A stretch of DNA of 64,000 nucleotides from assembly GCF_018687535.1 (NCBI RefSeq), contig NZ_CP061295.1, positions 1,922,001 through 1,986,000 of the forward strand, read 5' to 3'. Positions 19,964 to 30,447 of the stretch are shown piece after piece (the stretch's first letter is position 1; each line of letters begins with the position of its first letter). This DNA comes from Polynucleobacter sp. MWH-S4W17. GTDB lineage: Bacteria; Pseudomonadota; Gammaproteobacteria; Burkholderiales; Burkholderiaceae. The notes beneath the pieces are model-generated. The model searched no databases. It was not told the DNA's origin and saw only the letters and a program-made list of their open reading frames with translations. A program made the position numbers and the translations under genes.

Positions 19964-20868
19964 AAAGGGGGATTATAAGTCCCCTGAATCATGGTTCCAC
20001 AGGCTAATTCATCCAATTCGGCCTCATCAATTGCCCTGTCGCCAGAAGATCTAGCAGCAATACCCGCTAACTCGGTGGAAATCTCCAGATTTTTGAAATC
20101 AAAAGCTTCGCCATCCATCAAATGGGAGGGGACAATGTGATGCATAGAGCGAAATAAGTTCTCTACCCGTCCTGGATGCTTTTTTTCCCAATCGCGCAGC
20201 ATTTCTTTCATGACCTGACGCTGCAAATTAGGCTGACTTCCACATAAATCACACGGAATAATCGGGAAGTTCATGTCTGCCGCATAACGTTCAAGCAGTT
20301 TCTCGGGGACATATGCCAAGGGGCGAATCACTATATGTTTGCCATCATCTGAGCGCAACTTGGGCGGCATCCCTTTTAGCTTGCCCGCATAAAACATATT
20401 GAGCATCAAAGTTTCTAGAATGTCATCACGATGATGACCTAAAGCAATCTTCGTTGCGCCCAACTCATCCGCCACACGATACAAAATGCCACGACGCAAG
20501 CGTGAGCACAATCCACAAGTGGTTTTACCCTCTGGAATAACGCGCTTCACAATGCTGTAAGTATCTTGTTCTTCAATGTGATACTGAACACCTAAACTCT
20601 TCAAATAATTGGGCAAGATTTCAGCGGGGAAATTAGGCTGCTTCTGATCTAAGTTCACTGCAATAATTTCAAAATTGATCGGTGCGCGCTCTCGCAACTT
20701 CATCAGGATATCGAGCATGGCATAGCTATCTTTGCCACCCGATACACACACCATCACTTTGTCGCCCTCTTCAATCATGCCAAAGTCGCCAATGGCCTGA
20801 CCTACCAAGCGACAGAGTTTTTTCTCTAGCTTATTTTCTTCGAAGACCACTTTACGAATATCGCCCAT
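19960..20868 (-). CDS. ttcA: tRNA 2-thiocytidine(32) synthetase
   Basis: Installs 2-thiocytidine at tRNA position 32. The PP-loop ATP site SGGKDS is at 43-48, and the two CxxC pairs CGLC and CDLC, which hold an iron-sulfur cluster in this family, are both present, as is GHHRDD. The 302-residue length is usual for betaproteobacterial TtcA. It lies 23 bases downstream of folB and overlaps glmU by four bases, so it is in the middle of a folate/tRNA/amino-sugar gene run on the minus strand. Confidence 0.95.
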   Translation of the reverse strand: MGDIRKVVFEENKLEKKLCRLVGQAIGDFGMIEEGDKVMVCVSGGKDSYAMLDILMKLRERAPINFEIIAVNLDQKQPNFPAEILPNYLKSLGVQYHIEEQDTYSIVKRVIPEGKTTCGLCSRLRRGILYRVADELGATKIALGHHRDDILETLMLNMFYAGKLKGMPPKLRSDDGKHIVIRPLAYVPEKLLERYAADMNFPIIPCDLCGSQPNLQRQVMKEMLRDWEKKHPGRVENLFRSMHHIVPSHLMDGEAFDFKNLEISTELAGIAARSSGDRAIDEAELDELACGTMIQGTYNPPL

Positions 20869-20891
20869 AAGAGTTCTTTTCTAAATTCTAT

Positions 20892-21287
20892 TTAAGAAGT
20901 CTTGATACGAAATACTTCAACACCCACAGAGTGGCAATCAGGATAGACATCCGGCTTAGCAGTGCTCACACGCGCAGCCAACACCTTTGGGTGTAACAAC
21001 ATTGCCGTCACGATGTCATCGCAAAAGGTTTCCTGTAAATGAATATGCCCCTGAAAGGCCCGAGCCTTAATAGTTTCACGCATGAAGTCGTAATCGACCA
21101 CCTCATCCAACTGATCATTGGTTGGCGTATTCATTTCAAGGGGAATATATAAGTCCACATTGAGTATGACGCGCTGCTCTGCTTTTTTCTCAAAGTCATG
21201 AACTCCGATGTTGATATAAATCTCATAGTCCCGGAGAAATAAACGGCGACAGTCGACAAGGGCGGGATGAGAAAGAATAGCGTGCAT
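20892..21287 (-). CDS. folB: dihydroneopterin aldolase
   Basis: A 131-residue FolB/FolX-family protein that cleaves dihydroneopterin in folate synthesis. Family marks are NIGVHDFEKKAEQRVILNVD, the VVDYDFMRETI segment and HLQETFCDDI. It sits 22 bases downstream of an SDR with a pteridine-reductase-type motif, which supports a pterin role for both. The choice between aldolase (FolB) and epimerase (FolX) activity is not certain from sequence alone; I favour FolB because it is the only copy visible. Confidence 0.88.
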   Translation of the reverse strand: MHAILSHPALVDCRRLFLRDYEIYINIGVHDFEKKAEQRVILNVDLYIPLEMNTPTNDQLDEVVDYDFMRETIKARAFQGHIHLQETFCDDIVTAMLLHPKVLAARVSTAKPDVYPDCHSVGVEVFRIKTS

Positions 21288-21309
21288 GTATATTTGCTTT
21301 TTAAAATAC

Positions 21310-22131
21310 TTAATTAGTTTTGAACATCACATCACGTGATGATGGCAATAAATGTTGCCCGCCGTCTACATATAAGGTAGTTCCGGTGATGGCACTAGAG
21401 TCAGCCAAAAATACGGCTGCCTTTGCAATATCTGCAGGCGATGAGGATCTACCTAGCGGCGTCATTTGATGGGTCTTGGAAAAACCATCCATTGTTTGAT
21501 CACCTGATGGCAAAGAGATTCCGGGCGCTAATCCAACGACTCTTAGATGAGGCGCAAAATCCATTGCCAATAATTCAACGGAAGAAAGTAACGCTGCTTT
21601 AGACAATGTGTAAGACAAATAATCTGGATTAGGGTTAATCAACTTTTGATCTAGCAATTGAATTACTACTGGAATCAATGCTGAGATCGTATCGGATGTA
21701 TTTGGCTTACTTTTTTGAAACTCAAACATCATCTGAGACAACAAAATTGGTGTAGTCAAATTGACTTGCATATGGTCTTGCAAACTTTTCCCACTTAACG
21801 GGGTGCTGGAGTTGGCGCGGTCATATTCAAAGATAGACGCGCTATTTACTAAGCAGACCAAATTAGGGAATGTCTTGCTAATAGCTAAAAAAAGATTTTT
21901 AGTGGCGACCTCATCAGCCAAGTCCGCCTGGAAAGCTTGGGCTTTCACACCCATCATTTCGATTTCTCTGACAGTTTCTTGGGCCTCCTGCTCAGATCGC
22001 CCATAATGAACGGCAACATCCCAGCCCTGACGGGCAAACTGCAAGGCAATTTCGCGACCTAGACGCTTTGCGGCGCCAGTCACTAAAACTGCTTTTCCTT
22101 GCTGGGATAGGGGCTTTGAACTAGGGTTCAA
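21310..22131 (-). CDS. SDR-family oxidoreductase, probable pteridine / dihydromonapterin reductase
   Basis: A 273-residue short-chain dehydrogenase. The cofactor motif is TGAAKRLG (18-25), that is TGxxxRxG with Arg where ordinary SDRs have Gly. This substitution marks the pteridine reductase/FolM branch and favours NADPH. The catalytic YxxxK appears as YTLSK, and the C-terminal GTTLYVDGGQHL is typical. Adjacent folB (22 bases downstream) supports a role in pterin reduction; that function is inferred. The start is only 25 bases from the divergent midA-like start, so their promoters must overlap or lie within coding sequence. Confidence 0.8.
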   Translation of the reverse strand: MNPSSKPLSQQGKAVLVTGAAKRLGREIALQFARQGWDVAVHYGRSEQEAQETVREIEMMGVKAQAFQADLADEVATKNLFLAISKTFPNLVCLVNSASIFEYDRANSSTPLSGKSLQDHMQVNLTTPILLSQMMFEFQKSKPNTSDTISALIPVVIQLLDQKLINPNPDYLSYTLSKAALLSSVELLAMDFAPHLRVVGLAPGISLPSGDQTMDGFSKTHQMTPLGRSSSPADIAKAAVFLADSSAITGTTLYVDGGQHLLPSSRDVMFKTN

Positions 22132-22156
22132 TTAAATTCTCTTAGACTAGCGAGCT

Positions 22157-23344
22157 ATGGATATTACCTTGACCAGCCTTGAAACGGAGCATAGTGCTCT
22201 TCTAAAGGGCAAAATAGCCTCTCAAATCGCCCTAAAGGGCGGCTGGCTGCCATTCTCTCGCTATATGGAGATGGCTTTATATGAGCCCGGAATGGGTTAT
22301 TACAGCGCTGGCGCTCACAAACTAGGTGCCGGCGGCGATTTCACTACTGCCCCGGAATTAAGCCCCCTCTTTGGCGCAGCTATTTGCTCTACTCTCTTGC
22401 CAGTGCTCGAGGGGTTAAGGGGAAAAGGTCTTCCCACTCAACTCCTAGAGTTTGGCGCCGGGACGGGCAAGCTCGCCACTTCAATACTCACTCGTCTTAA
22501 TGATCTCGGCTTTCATTTGGATCGCTACGACATTATCGAAATTTCACCTGACTTAGCCCAGAGACAACAAGAAAGAATTGGAGGCTCCGTTGGGCTACTC
22601 AATCTTAAGACGCAATGCAATTGGTTAACGGAGTTGCCTGAAAATTTCAAAGGCATCATTCTGGCCAATGAAGTGATCGATGCCATTCCTTGTGATGCCA
22701 TCATTTATCAAAATGGATTTTGGTATTGGTACGGTGTTGCATTTGAAAACGATAAGCTCATTTGGAGGGCAGGCTTGCCAGTCGAGCAACAACTACTTCC
22801 TAAAGGCCTTCTCAGCGGCAACTTCTCAGAAGGCTATATCACTGAACTACACGCGCCAGCAAATGCATGGATGCAACAGGTTGCAAAACATTTAGATGCC
22901 GGCCTATTCCTCACGTTTGACTATGGCTTTCCAGAAAGCGAGTATTACCACCAGCAAAGACTTGAAGGCACCTTAATGGCCCACCATCGCCATCATGCAA
23001 TTCAAGATCCATTTCATCTACCTGGTCTTTGCGATTTAACAACGCACGTTGAATGGTCCCAAATTGCTCGTAGCGCGTTGGCTGAAAATGTGGATGATGT
23101 ATACCTTACCAACCAGGCTGCGTATCTATTAGATGCTGGCATTGGTGACATTGCTTTAGAAATTGGCGACCCAAGTGATCCAGAAACCTTCCTGCCGATC
23201 TCCAATTCTTTGCAAAAATTATTGTCTGAAGCAGAGATGGGCGAACTCTTTAAAGCTTTTGCATTTTCAAAGAAATTAGAAAGTTTGCTACCGGGATATG
23301 TACTCGAAGATCTGCCGGGCCTACGCGGCAGAAATAGGCTGTAG
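22157..23344 (+). CDS. class I SAM-dependent methyltransferase, MidA/NDUFAF7 family
   Basis: A 395-residue protein of the family formerly DUF185. It has PFSRYMEMALYEPGMGYY near the start, GDFTTAPELSPLFG, the SAM-binding LEFGAGTGKLA (about 95-105) and the family-specific ANEVIDAIP (about 175). Eukaryotic NDUFAF7 methylates an Arg of complex I subunit NDUFS2; the bacterial target is unproven. The complex-I-like NDUFA9 protein is encoded about 1.1 kb away, which may be coincidence. It converges on cca with a 9-base gap and no clear terminator. Confidence 0.9.
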   Translation: MDITLTSLETEHSALLKGKIASQIALKGGWLPFSRYMEMALYEPGMGYYSAGAHKLGAGGDFTTAPELSPLFGAAICSTLLPVLEGLRGKGLPTQLLEFGAGTGKLATSILTRLNDLGFHLDRYDIIEISPDLAQRQQERIGGSVGLLNLKTQCNWLTELPENFKGIILANEVIDAIPCDAIIYQNGFWYWYGVAFENDKLIWRAGLPVEQQLLPKGLLSGNFSEGYITELHAPANAWMQQVAKHLDAGLFLTFDYGFPESEYYHQQRLEGTLMAHHRHHAIQDPFHLPGLCDLTTHVEWSQIARSALAENVDDVYLTNQAAYLLDAGIGDIALEIGDPSDPETFLPISNSLQKLLSEAEMGELFKAFAFSKKLESLLPGYVLEDLPGLRGRNRL

Positions 23345-23353
23345 GCGCTCGTT

Positions 23354-24484
23354 TTAAGAAGCTAGAGCCATAGTAATTGCAGACAACCTGGCAGATTCAA
23401 ATGCGCTGCCAATCCGCTCGCCGTTGGATCGATCTTCTGCAGCTACGCCAGCAATAATTTCGGCGGTATTGATGGCTTGAGTAGTACGCATTGCATTGGT
23501 CAAAGGGGAAACAGGCATTCCCAATTTGTCCGCAAGATTCAAAAGTGCTTGGGCTCGATCTGGCTTACGCCAAACATCTGCACGGTTGAACCAAGCTAAA
23601 ACATCTACTGCCTGATAAGCAGTATCGGAATATTTCTTGACCAAGACCCTCAGATCGCTGAATATTTCACTGAAATCTCGCACATCAATTGGCATGCGTA
23701 CACATTCAGCCCATGAACGAATTTCATTTGCAGGTAAATTCATTAAGACAATTGCGCAGCGCTCTTCAATACTATTTCCAGCTAAGGAAAAACAGACGAT
23801 GAGCTCTTCGCGAAACGATTCCTCAGACAGCTCGGCAGTCAATCTAGGCGCCAATACTGTTTTGGCTGCGTCAGCATCTAATAAGACTTGAAACAAGCGC
23901 ATCGGCCTAGAGGCAACCAAGCCTCTAGCCAGCTCCTGCCAAATACGCTCTGCGGATAAAGCATTTAACTCACCTGATTGAGCGATCGCTTTTAAAGCAC
24001 TGAGCGTTTCAGCAGCAACACTAAATTCGGGGAAGCGCGCAGCAAAGCGAGCAATACGCAAGAGACGCAATGGATCTTCTGCAAATGCATCTGACACGTG
24101 ACGAAATACTTTGGCAGCTAAATCTTCTTGGCCGTTATAAGGATCAATAATCGGCCCAAATGGCTTTCCATCAGCACCTACTTCTTGCGCCATCGCATTG
24201 ATTGTTAAATCACGACGCTCTAAGTCTTGTTCCAGAGTGACGGAAGGATCGGCATGGAAGTTAAAGCCTTTATAGCCCTTACCAGTCTTGCGCTCAGTGC
24301 GCGCCAGTGCATATTCAGCCTGCGTCTCTGGATGCAAAAACACTGGGAAATCTTTGCCCACCGGACGAAAGCCCTTAGCAATCATCTCTTCTACGCTGGA
24401 GCCCACCACAACATAATCAATGTCGTGCACAGGCAAACCCATGAGGGTGTCCCTAATGGCTCCGCCTACTGCGTAGATTTTCAT
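23354..24484 (-). CDS. cca: CCA tRNA nucleotidyltransferase
   Basis: Adds or repairs the 3' CCA end of tRNAs. The catalytic head has [13 protein letters not shown] and the metal-binding DIDYVVVG, then [10 protein letters not shown] and the neck [15 protein letters not shown] (about 145-160). At 376 residues it has the class II head, neck and body but seems to lack the C-terminal HD phosphohydrolase domain of longer bifunctional Cca enzymes, so it is probably nucleotidyltransferase only. The start overlaps the upstream stop by one base (TAATG), so translation is coupled to the NDUFA9-like gene. Confidence 0.93.
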   Translation of the reverse strand: MKIYAVGGAIRDTLMGLPVHDIDYVVVGSSVEEMIAKGFRPVGKDFPVFLHPETQAEYALARTERKTGKGYKGFNFHADPSVTLEQDLERRDLTINAMAQEVGADGKPFGPIIDPYNGQEDLAAKVFRHVSDAFAEDPLRLLRIARFAARFPEFSVAAETLSALKAIAQSGELNALSAERIWQELARGLVASRPMRLFQVLLDADAAKTVLAPRLTAELSEESFREELIVCFSLAGNSIEERCAIVLMNLPANEIRSWAECVRMPIDVRDFSEIFSDLRVLVKKYSDTAYQAVDVLAWFNRADVWRKPDRAQALLNLADKLGMPVSPLTNAMRTTQAINTAEIIAGVAAEDRSNGERIGSAFESARLSAITMALAS

Positions 24485-25392
24485 TACTGCATACCCTCTA
24501 GGCTGCGACGACTCATTTTGAATACTTCCAGCAACGCATCAACGCCATTCACTGGCAAAGTATTGGGCACTTGCATAGAGGCAATATTGTCACGCGACAT
24601 CAATGTAGGGCCGGGCAAATATTCAAATGCCAATGCTTGCAGATAACCCACAAAAGCTGGTACAGGAATAATGAGGCACGAGGTTTTAGCCTTACTTGCA
24701 GCAAACTCAACAATCTCTTTCATGGTGTAAACCGTTGGGCCAACTAAGTCATAGGAATGACGAATTGTTTGAGGCATCGATAAGGATTTAACAAATGCAC
24801 TTGCAACATCATCTACGCTCACCGGTTGAAACTGCGCCTGGGAATTGGCTAAAGGCATGGCCGGAAATAACTTAGTCAACTTAGAAAACAAATTAATAAA
24901 TTGATCTTGGGCGCCAAAGATGACAGAAGGTCTAAAGATGGTCCAATCTAAATTGCTGGCCTTCACTGCAGCCTCGCCATCACCTTTGCTGCGCTGATAC
25001 ATCGATGGGCCATGAGAATCGGCACCCAATGCACTCATATGTAAGTAGCGTTTTAAGCCATGCAACTGCATTGCGGTAATAATATTTTTAGGAAGCTCCA
25101 CATGGGCAGCCTTAAATACTTTTCCATAAGGCTTGGCAGGCTTATCGTGTAGCACGCCGACCAAATTGATCACAGCACCATTTTGCTTAATGCGCCCACA
25201 AAGGCTCTGCAGCTCATCAAACTCATGAACATCAGCCTCTTCGACGTGTACCTGGGGCAACATACGCAATTCACGTGCAGCACCCAAATGACCCGTTGGA
25301 ACCAGCGCGGAATAACCAGCTAGCTGAAGCTGTGCAGCAATTACACGCCCCACAAATCCATTGCCCCCGATTAAAAGGATGTCATATTTCAT
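24484..25392 (-). CDS. complex I NDUFA9-like NAD(P)-binding protein
   Basis: A 302-residue atypical SDR (extended NAD-dependent epimerase fold). The dinucleotide motif is GGNGFVGR at 8-15, and [12 protein letters not shown] carries the YxxxK-like pair used by the NDUFA9/UbiE-like branch. In mitochondria NDUFA9 is an accessory subunit of complex I; bacterial homologues are often annotated this way without proof. It lies between slt (36 bases upstream) and cca (one-base overlap). No membrane segment is seen. Confidence 0.85.
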   Translation of the reverse strand: MKYDILLIGGNGFVGRVIAAQLQLAGYSALVPTGHLGAARELRMLPQVHVEEADVHEFDELQSLCGRIKQNGAVINLVGVLHDKPAKPYGKVFKAAHVELPKNIITAMQLHGLKRYLHMSALGADSHGPSMYQRSKGDGEAAVKASNLDWTIFRPSVIFGAQDQFINLFSKLTKLFPAMPLANSQAQFQPVSVDDVASAFVKSLSMPQTIRHSYDLVGPTVYTMKEIVEFAASKAKTSCLIIPVPAFVGYLQALAFEYLPGPTLMSRDNIASMQVPNTLPVNGVDALLEVFKMSRRSLEGMQ

Positions 25393-25428
25393 AAGAAGCT
25401 TTCTTTGCTTAGCTAGGTGATTGATTGT

Positions 25429-27387
25429 TTAAGGAAGCTCAGATTGAGTAGCAGCCTTCGGTGTAATGACACCCAAGCGCTGCTTTAAAGATTGCGGCTG
25501 ACCACTCATCACCGATGAATAGTAATTTGCATTAGAGAGTACGTTCTTCACGTATACACGTGTCTCAGTAAATGGAATAGTTTCAGCAAAAATAGCCCCC
25601 TCTGTTGGGCCAGATAATTTTTCCCGCCAAGCCTTTGAACGCGAAGGGCCTGCGTTATAGGCTGCGGAAGCCAAAACCCAAGATCCATCTAAATCGATCA
25701 AAACCATATTGAGGTAATTACTACCTAAAGTTAAATTGGTATTCGTATCGCTCAATTTGTCATTGGTGTAATTGGCCATCCCAATTTTCTTGGCTACGTA
25801 CTTTGCAGTATTCGGCATCACCTGCATTAAGCCAGAAGCACCCACAGAAGAGGCAGCATTCATAATGAAGCGCGACTCTTGACGGATCAAGCCATAAGCC
25901 CATGCAAGATTGAGATCAATTTGGCGCGCAATCGGAGATAGCTCCTCTTTGTACGGAGTTGGGTAGCGCAAGCTAAAGTCGTGCTCTTGCTTGGTACGAT
26001 CGGCAGTGTTGACGACGCGGTCATATAAATTGATTCGCTTTGCATACTCGGCAGCGGCCAACAATTGCTTGTCAGTCATATTGCGTAATTCCCAATTCCA
26101 CTCACGATTACCCTCAAATCGAAGATTCATGGCATATAAGCGTTCGCCCCGAATAAAGCCTTTGCGGCTGGCCATCGCATCTATCTCCTGCTCAGTCACT
26201 TTCGTTTTAGCAGGCGCATTATTGGATTTTCCTAATTCTTCGCGCGCAAGCTGGCCATAAAAATTGTATTGGTCAGCAATCATTTCAAAACTGTCTTTAG
26301 CCTTTGCATCTTGGCCTTCGGCCTTTAATGCACGACCATACCAATAGGTCCATGCGGGATCTTTAGCACGCACTGCCAGGTTCATGCCATCAATCGCATT
26401 TTTAATTAAGGTCCAATCTTTAGCACGCAAGCCTGCGCGCACTTTCCACTCTTGTGACTCGACTGAAAGAAGCTCGTTATAGCCTAGCTCTTGTTGCAAG
26501 CGGTAGGCATCATCCGCATTAGGATCTAATTTCTTGGCTAAAAATTGTCCAATCACGCCCCAAGCAACGGCCTGGTTTTCTTTGCTATAGCGTGAAGCGT
26601 TTTGAGAAAAGTCGCGATAGGCCTTTGCTGGATCAGCCTTTGCAGCTTTAACAATATCGGCTATCGGATCTTCACCACCAAGACGTCGTGCCATGGTGTC
26701 GTAGCCTTTCTCACTCGCCGCACGCCCAATAGCTTTGGCCTCACTTGGGGATATACCACCTGCAGCAACTAAAGATGGAACCAATTCTTGGCATGCTTGT
26801 CCAAAATAGCTTGGGTCCAATAACACTGCTCGTGCATCAATGGCTAATTTAGCTGGGTTTTCGCCTTGAGATAATTTAGATAACAAGGAATAGCACTTCA
26901 CTTGTGTATCGTCATCCAATACAAACTTAGCGTACTCCACATCAAAGCGTGCCCAGTCTCTACGCTTACCCAAAACCAATAACCAATCATTACGCATACG
27001 GTCAGCCAATGCTGTACCTTGATATTGATTTAAGAATGCGACTACTTGAGCATCTGCGCCATAGTCATTACGTGCACCGCCAGCACCATCAAATAATTGC
27101 GGCTTGATTCGGAAGTAGGCTACATAGTCATCAAATGGGTAATTAGCCAAATTAGATGAAAGTTGCTGCGTACGAAATACATCATTCTTTTTTGCAGCTT
27201 CGCGCAAATCGATAAATATCCGATCGGTATCGGTAATTTCAGCAGGGGCTACCTTGCTTTCATAAGACTTAGGCAAGCTTGGCTTCTTCAGCTTTTCGGC
27301 ATAGGAATTGAACGCGCCTAGGGCTAGGCCCAAAACCAGAATTTTGGCCCATCCAAGGTATTTGCTGTTTACTGTTACAAACTTCAT
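25429..27387 (-). CDS. slt: soluble lytic murein transglycosylase (Slt70-like)
   Basis: Cleaves peptidoglycan to 1,6-anhydro-muropeptides in the periplasm. A signal peptide-like N-terminus (KILVLGLALGAFNSYAEK) precedes a long alpha-superhelical U domain (about 50-450). The C-terminal goose-lysozyme-like catalytic domain (about 475-625) has the catalytic Glu in LIRQESRF and the signatures SSVGASGLMQVMP and AAYNAGPSR. The 652-residue length fits Slt70. Its products are substrates for the AmpG-type permease encoded at 36229-37590. It is the first gene of the slt-NDUFA9-like-cca run, divergent from the 5-FCL gene. Confidence 0.94.
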   Translation of the reverse strand: MKFVTVNSKYLGWAKILVLGLALGAFNSYAEKLKKPSLPKSYESKVAPAEITDTDRIFIDLREAAKKNDVFRTQQLSSNLANYPFDDYVAYFRIKPQLFDGAGGARNDYGADAQVVAFLNQYQGTALADRMRNDWLLVLGKRRDWARFDVEYAKFVLDDDTQVKCYSLLSKLSQGENPAKLAIDARAVLLDPSYFGQACQELVPSLVAAGGISPSEAKAIGRAASEKGYDTMARRLGGEDPIADIVKAAKADPAKAYRDFSQNASRYSKENQAVAWGVIGQFLAKKLDPNADDAYRLQQELGYNELLSVESQEWKVRAGLRAKDWTLIKNAIDGMNLAVRAKDPAWTYWYGRALKAEGQDAKAKDSFEMIADQYNFYGQLAREELGKSNNAPAKTKVTEQEIDAMASRKGFIRGERLYAMNLRFEGNREWNWELRNMTDKQLLAAAEYAKRINLYDRVVNTADRTKQEHDFSLRYPTPYKEELSPIARQIDLNLAWAYGLIRQESRFIMNAASSVGASGLMQVMPNTAKYVAKKIGMANYTNDKLSDTNTNLTLGSNYLNMVLIDLDGSWVLASAAYNAGPSRSKAWREKLSGPTEGAIFAETIPFTETRVYVKNVLSNANYYSSVMSGQPQSLKQRLGVITPKAATQSELP

Positions 27388-27471
27388 TCTTCCAATCCAA
27401 CCCTATCTCTATTTGCAAGGCTAGAGGCCTGGCAGCACTTGATTACTATATTCTTTAATTTTCGCCTGATA

Positions 27472-28098
27472 ATGGTCGATATGCACGGTAATTCACCAAA
27501 AACTCTTCGCCAGGATTTATTAAAACAACGCAAAGAATTTACTTCTGGGAATAGCTACGCCTATGCAAAAGCAGGTCTAATTGCAGGTCTCAATCATTTT
27601 TTAGTCGATGAGGGCAAATCCATTCACTCAATCGCCCTTTATTGGCCCATTCAAGATGAAATTGATTTACGCCCAACTTTATTAAGCTGGATGAAGAATA
27701 CCCCACAGCGTCGCTTAGCACTGCCCTATGCGCGTCCAGATAAGCATCTTGATTTCTACGAGTGGCAAGAGGGGGATGCATTAATTCCAAGCGCGCACGG
27801 CGTGCCTGAGCCCAGTCCAGAAAACACCGCCAGGCCACAACTTATTCCTGACTGCATCCTAATTCCGTGCGTAGGCTGGTCTAGCTCTGTTGTGAGCGGA
27901 AAAGCAAACTACTGGCGACTAGGCTATGGCGGCGGGTATTTTGATCGAACCCTAGCCCAACTACGAAAAGATAATCCAAGCCTCATTTGCATGGGGATTG
28001 GATTTGATTGGCAAAAATTAGATGATTCTCAATGGGCCGCTCAAACACATGACGAGCCCTTGGATATGCTATTGACGGAGTCTGGCTTACTTAGTTGA
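27472..28098 (+). CDS. 5-formyltetrahydrofolate cyclo-ligase
   Basis: Converts 5-formyl-THF to 5,10-methenyl-THF using ATP. The family core is RRLALPYARP and LIPCVGWSS, and the P-loop-like RLGYGGGYFDRTL near residues 155-170. The start is uncertain: an in-frame ATG at 27439 leads into an odd hydrophobic stretch, while ATGs at 27472 and 27481 give a more normal N-terminus. None has a good ribosome binding site, and I chose 27472. It is convergent with metF, one base apart, so two genes of one-carbon folate metabolism meet end to end. Confidence 0.9.
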   Translation: MVDMHGNSPKTLRQDLLKQRKEFTSGNSYAYAKAGLIAGLNHFLVDEGKSIHSIALYWPIQDEIDLRPTLLSWMKNTPQRRLALPYARPDKHLDFYEWQEGDALIPSAHGVPEPSPENTARPQLIPDCILIPCVGWSSSVVSGKANYWRLGYGGGYFDRTLAQLRKDNPSLICMGIGFDWQKLDDSQWAAQTHDEPLDMLLTESGLLS

Positions 28099-28099
28099 T

Positions 28100-28930
28100 T
28101 TACTTCGTTAAGTCCAAATTGTCTGCAATCGCTAAAACTGCATCAGCCTGATTTAGCGAGTAGAAATGAATGCCAGGTGCACCGGCAGTTAACAACTGAT
28201 CACACAAGTCGGTCACTACTTCTTCACCAAATGCACGAATAGACACAATGTCATCACCGTAAGATTGAAGACGTAAACGAATCCAGCGTGGAATTTCTGC
28301 GCCACAGGCATCAGAGAATCGCAATAATTGGCTGCTATTGGTAATCGGCATAATGCCAGCAATGATTGGCTGTGTAACGCCTAATTCATAAGCCTCATCT
28401 ACGAAGCGGAAGTAAGCATCGCTGTTGTAAAAATACTGGGTAACCGCAGAGTTAGCGCCCGCCTTCATCTTTTGCACAAAGAAATCGATATCACTAGCAG
28501 GCGACTTTGCCTGTGGATGCGTTTCTGGATAAGCAGCTACATCAATATGAAACCAATCGCCTGTTTCTGTGCGAATAAATTCAACCAATTCATTGGCATG
28601 ATGAAACTCACCATACTGACCCATGCCAGATGGCAAATCACCGCGTAAAGCCACAATGCGTTTCACACCTAAGGCTTGATATTGCTTGAGCATCTCGCGC
28701 ACGCTTTCACGTGAGCTACCGACACAAGACAAATGGGGAGCAACAGCTGCACCAGCAGCATGAATATCGCTCACCACTTTTAATGTGCCAGACTGAGTAG
28801 AGCCACCGGCACCAAAGGTCACGGAATAAAAGGCGGGCTTGAGCGTTTCAGAAAAACGCTCGCGCACCAGGTGCAACTTACTCTCACCTTCAGGTGTTTT
28901 TGGAGGAAAGAATTCGACGCTTAATTCCAT
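28100..28930 (-). CDS. metF: methylenetetrahydrofolate reductase
   Basis: Reduces 5,10-methylene-THF to 5-methyl-THF, the methyl donor for MetH. The 276-residue flavoprotein barrel begins MELSVEFFPPKTPEGE and has YSVTFGAGGSTQSGT, VALRGDLPSG and a TQYFYNSDAYFRF motif, all as in bacterial MetF. It lies 31 bases downstream of ahcY on the same strand, so it is most likely co-transcribed and comes under the SAH riboswitch as well. This links SAH accumulation to methyl-group supply. Confidence 0.96.
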   Translation of the reverse strand: MELSVEFFPPKTPEGESKLHLVRERFSETLKPAFYSVTFGAGGSTQSGTLKVVSDIHAAGAAVAPHLSCVGSSRESVREMLKQYQALGVKRIVALRGDLPSGMGQYGEFHHANELVEFIRTETGDWFHIDVAAYPETHPQAKSPASDIDFFVQKMKAGANSAVTQYFYNSDAYFRFVDEAYELGVTQPIIAGIMPITNSSQLLRFSDACGAEIPRWIRLRLQSYGDDIVSIRAFGEEVVTDLCDQLLTAGAPGIHFYSLNQADAVLAIADNLDLTK

Positions 28931-28961
28931 GATTTTGGGCCTAGGTTTCTATGTGACTGGA

Positions 28962-30407
28962 TTAATAACGATAGTGGTCAGCCTTGTATGGGCCTTCCTT
29001 CGTTACGCCAATGTAAGAAGCTTGCTGATCAGACAACACTGTTAACTCTGCATTCAGAGTCTTGAGCTGTAAACGGGCAACCTTCTCATCCAAATGCTTA
29101 GGCAATGTGTAAACGCCGACTGGGTATTTATCTGTACCGACTGCATTCCACAATTCGATTTGAGCAATCACTTGGTTTGCAAATGAAGAGCTCATTACGT
29201 ATGAAGGATGTCCTGTACCGCAACCAAGGTTAACCAAGCGACCTTTGGCCAAAATGATGATGCGCTTTTCAGGCTTGCCATTAGCGGCTGGGAAAATCAC
29301 ATGGTCAACTTGTGGCTTGATCTCTTCCCACTTGTATTTCTCAATACCAGCAACATCAATCTCATTATCAAAGTGGCCAATGTTACAAACGATAGCTTGA
29401 TTCTTCATCTTAGCCATGTGGTCATGTGTAATCACATGATAGTTGCCCGTTGCAGAAACAAAAATGTCCGCTTTATCAGCAGCGTAATCCATCGTCACAA
29501 CACGGTAGCCTTCCATTGCAGCTTGCAATGCGCAGATTGGATCTACTTCAGTCACCCAAACCTGAGCTGATAAAGCGCGCAATGCTTGGGCTGAGCCCTT
29601 ACCCACGTCGCCATAACCGCAAACTACAGCAACCTTACCGGCCACCATTACGTCAGTAGCGCGCTTAATTGCATCAACCAAGGACTCGCGGCAACCATAG
29701 AGATTATCGAACTTGCTCTTGGTAACAGAGTCATTTACGTTGATTGCAGGGAACTTCAAGTCGCCCTTAGCAAACATTTGATACAGGCGATGTACGCCAG
29801 TAGTGGTTTCTTCTGTAACGCCTTTAACTTTTTCTAAGCGTGTTGAATACCAAGTTGGATCTTGCTCTAATTTTTTCTTAATGGCTGCGAACAAAATAGT
29901 TTCTTCTTCGCTAGTTGGATTATTCAAGCAAGCTTGATCTTTCTCAGCGCGTGCACCAAGGTGCAACAACAAAGTAGCATCGCCGCCATCATCCAAAATC
30001 ATATTGGTGTAGCCGCCATCAGCCCACTCAAAAATGCGGTGAGTAAAGTCCCAATACTGCTCAAGGGTTTCGCCCTTGATCGCAAATACTGGCGTGCCAT
30101 TAGCAGCGATTGCAGCGGCAGCATGGTCTTGTGTAGAGAAAATATTGCAAGACGCCCATTGAACTTCAGCACCGAGCGCTTCAAGCGTCTCGATCAATAC
30201 CGCAGTTTGAATAGTCATGTGCAAAGAGCCAGTAATGCGTGCGCCACGCAATGGCTGTTGTGCAGCAAATTCATCGCGAATGGCAATCAAGCCAGGCATC
30301 TCAGTTTCAGCAATAGCGATTTCTTTGCGGCCAAAGTCAGCCAAAGAAATATCAGCAATTGCGCAACGAGTTGCAACAAAGTTATTTAAGTCAGTTACGG
30401 TATTCAT
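28962..30407 (-). CDS. ahcY: adenosylhomocysteinase (SAH hydrolase)
   Basis: Hydrolyses S-adenosylhomocysteine to homocysteine and adenosine. The 481-residue length is normal; the NAD-binding signature [10 protein letters not shown] and C-terminal [11 protein letters not shown] are both present. I start it at ATG 30407 ([10 protein letters not shown]) because GGAG lies five bases upstream and the upstream in-frame residues to 30467 fall in the riboswitch region. That GGAG can be paired in a 7-bp stem (30413-30441), a likely control point. The SAH riboswitch lies directly upstream, metK beyond it, and metF downstream. Confidence 0.97.
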   Translation of the reverse strand: MNTVTDLNNFVATRCAIADISLADFGRKEIAIAETEMPGLIAIRDEFAAQQPLRGARITGSLHMTIQTAVLIETLEALGAEVQWASCNIFSTQDHAAAAIAANGTPVFAIKGETLEQYWDFTHRIFEWADGGYTNMILDDGGDATLLLHLGARAEKDQACLNNPTSEEETILFAAIKKKLEQDPTWYSTRLEKVKGVTEETTTGVHRLYQMFAKGDLKFPAINVNDSVTKSKFDNLYGCRESLVDAIKRATDVMVAGKVAVVCGYGDVGKGSAQALRALSAQVWVTEVDPICALQAAMEGYRVVTMDYAADKADIFVSATGNYHVITHDHMAKMKNQAIVCNIGHFDNEIDVAGIEKYKWEEIKPQVDHVIFPAANGKPEKRIIILAKGRLVNLGCGTGHPSYVMSSSFANQVIAQIELWNAVGTDKYPVGVYTLPKHLDEKVARLQLKTLNAELTVLSDQQASYIGVTKEGPYKADHYRY

Positions 30408-30412
30408 TAATG

Positions 30413-30441
30413 CTCCAGCTAAATACGATCCAATGCTGGAG
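30413..30441 (-). promoter_or_regulatory. hairpin sequestering the ahcY ribosome binding site
   Basis: On the minus strand CTCCAGC (30441-30435) can pair perfectly with GCTGGAG (30419-30413), a 7-bp stem whose 3' arm contains the GGAG of ahcY. This would block translation when formed, and it is the most likely output element of the riboswitch upstream. Confidence 0.6.
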
Positions 30442-30447
30442 TAGAAA

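Noticed and set aside
29934..30389. Long open frame on the strand opposite ahcY
   Set aside because: Shadow frame of the secure ahcY gene; no family resemblance or ribosome site.
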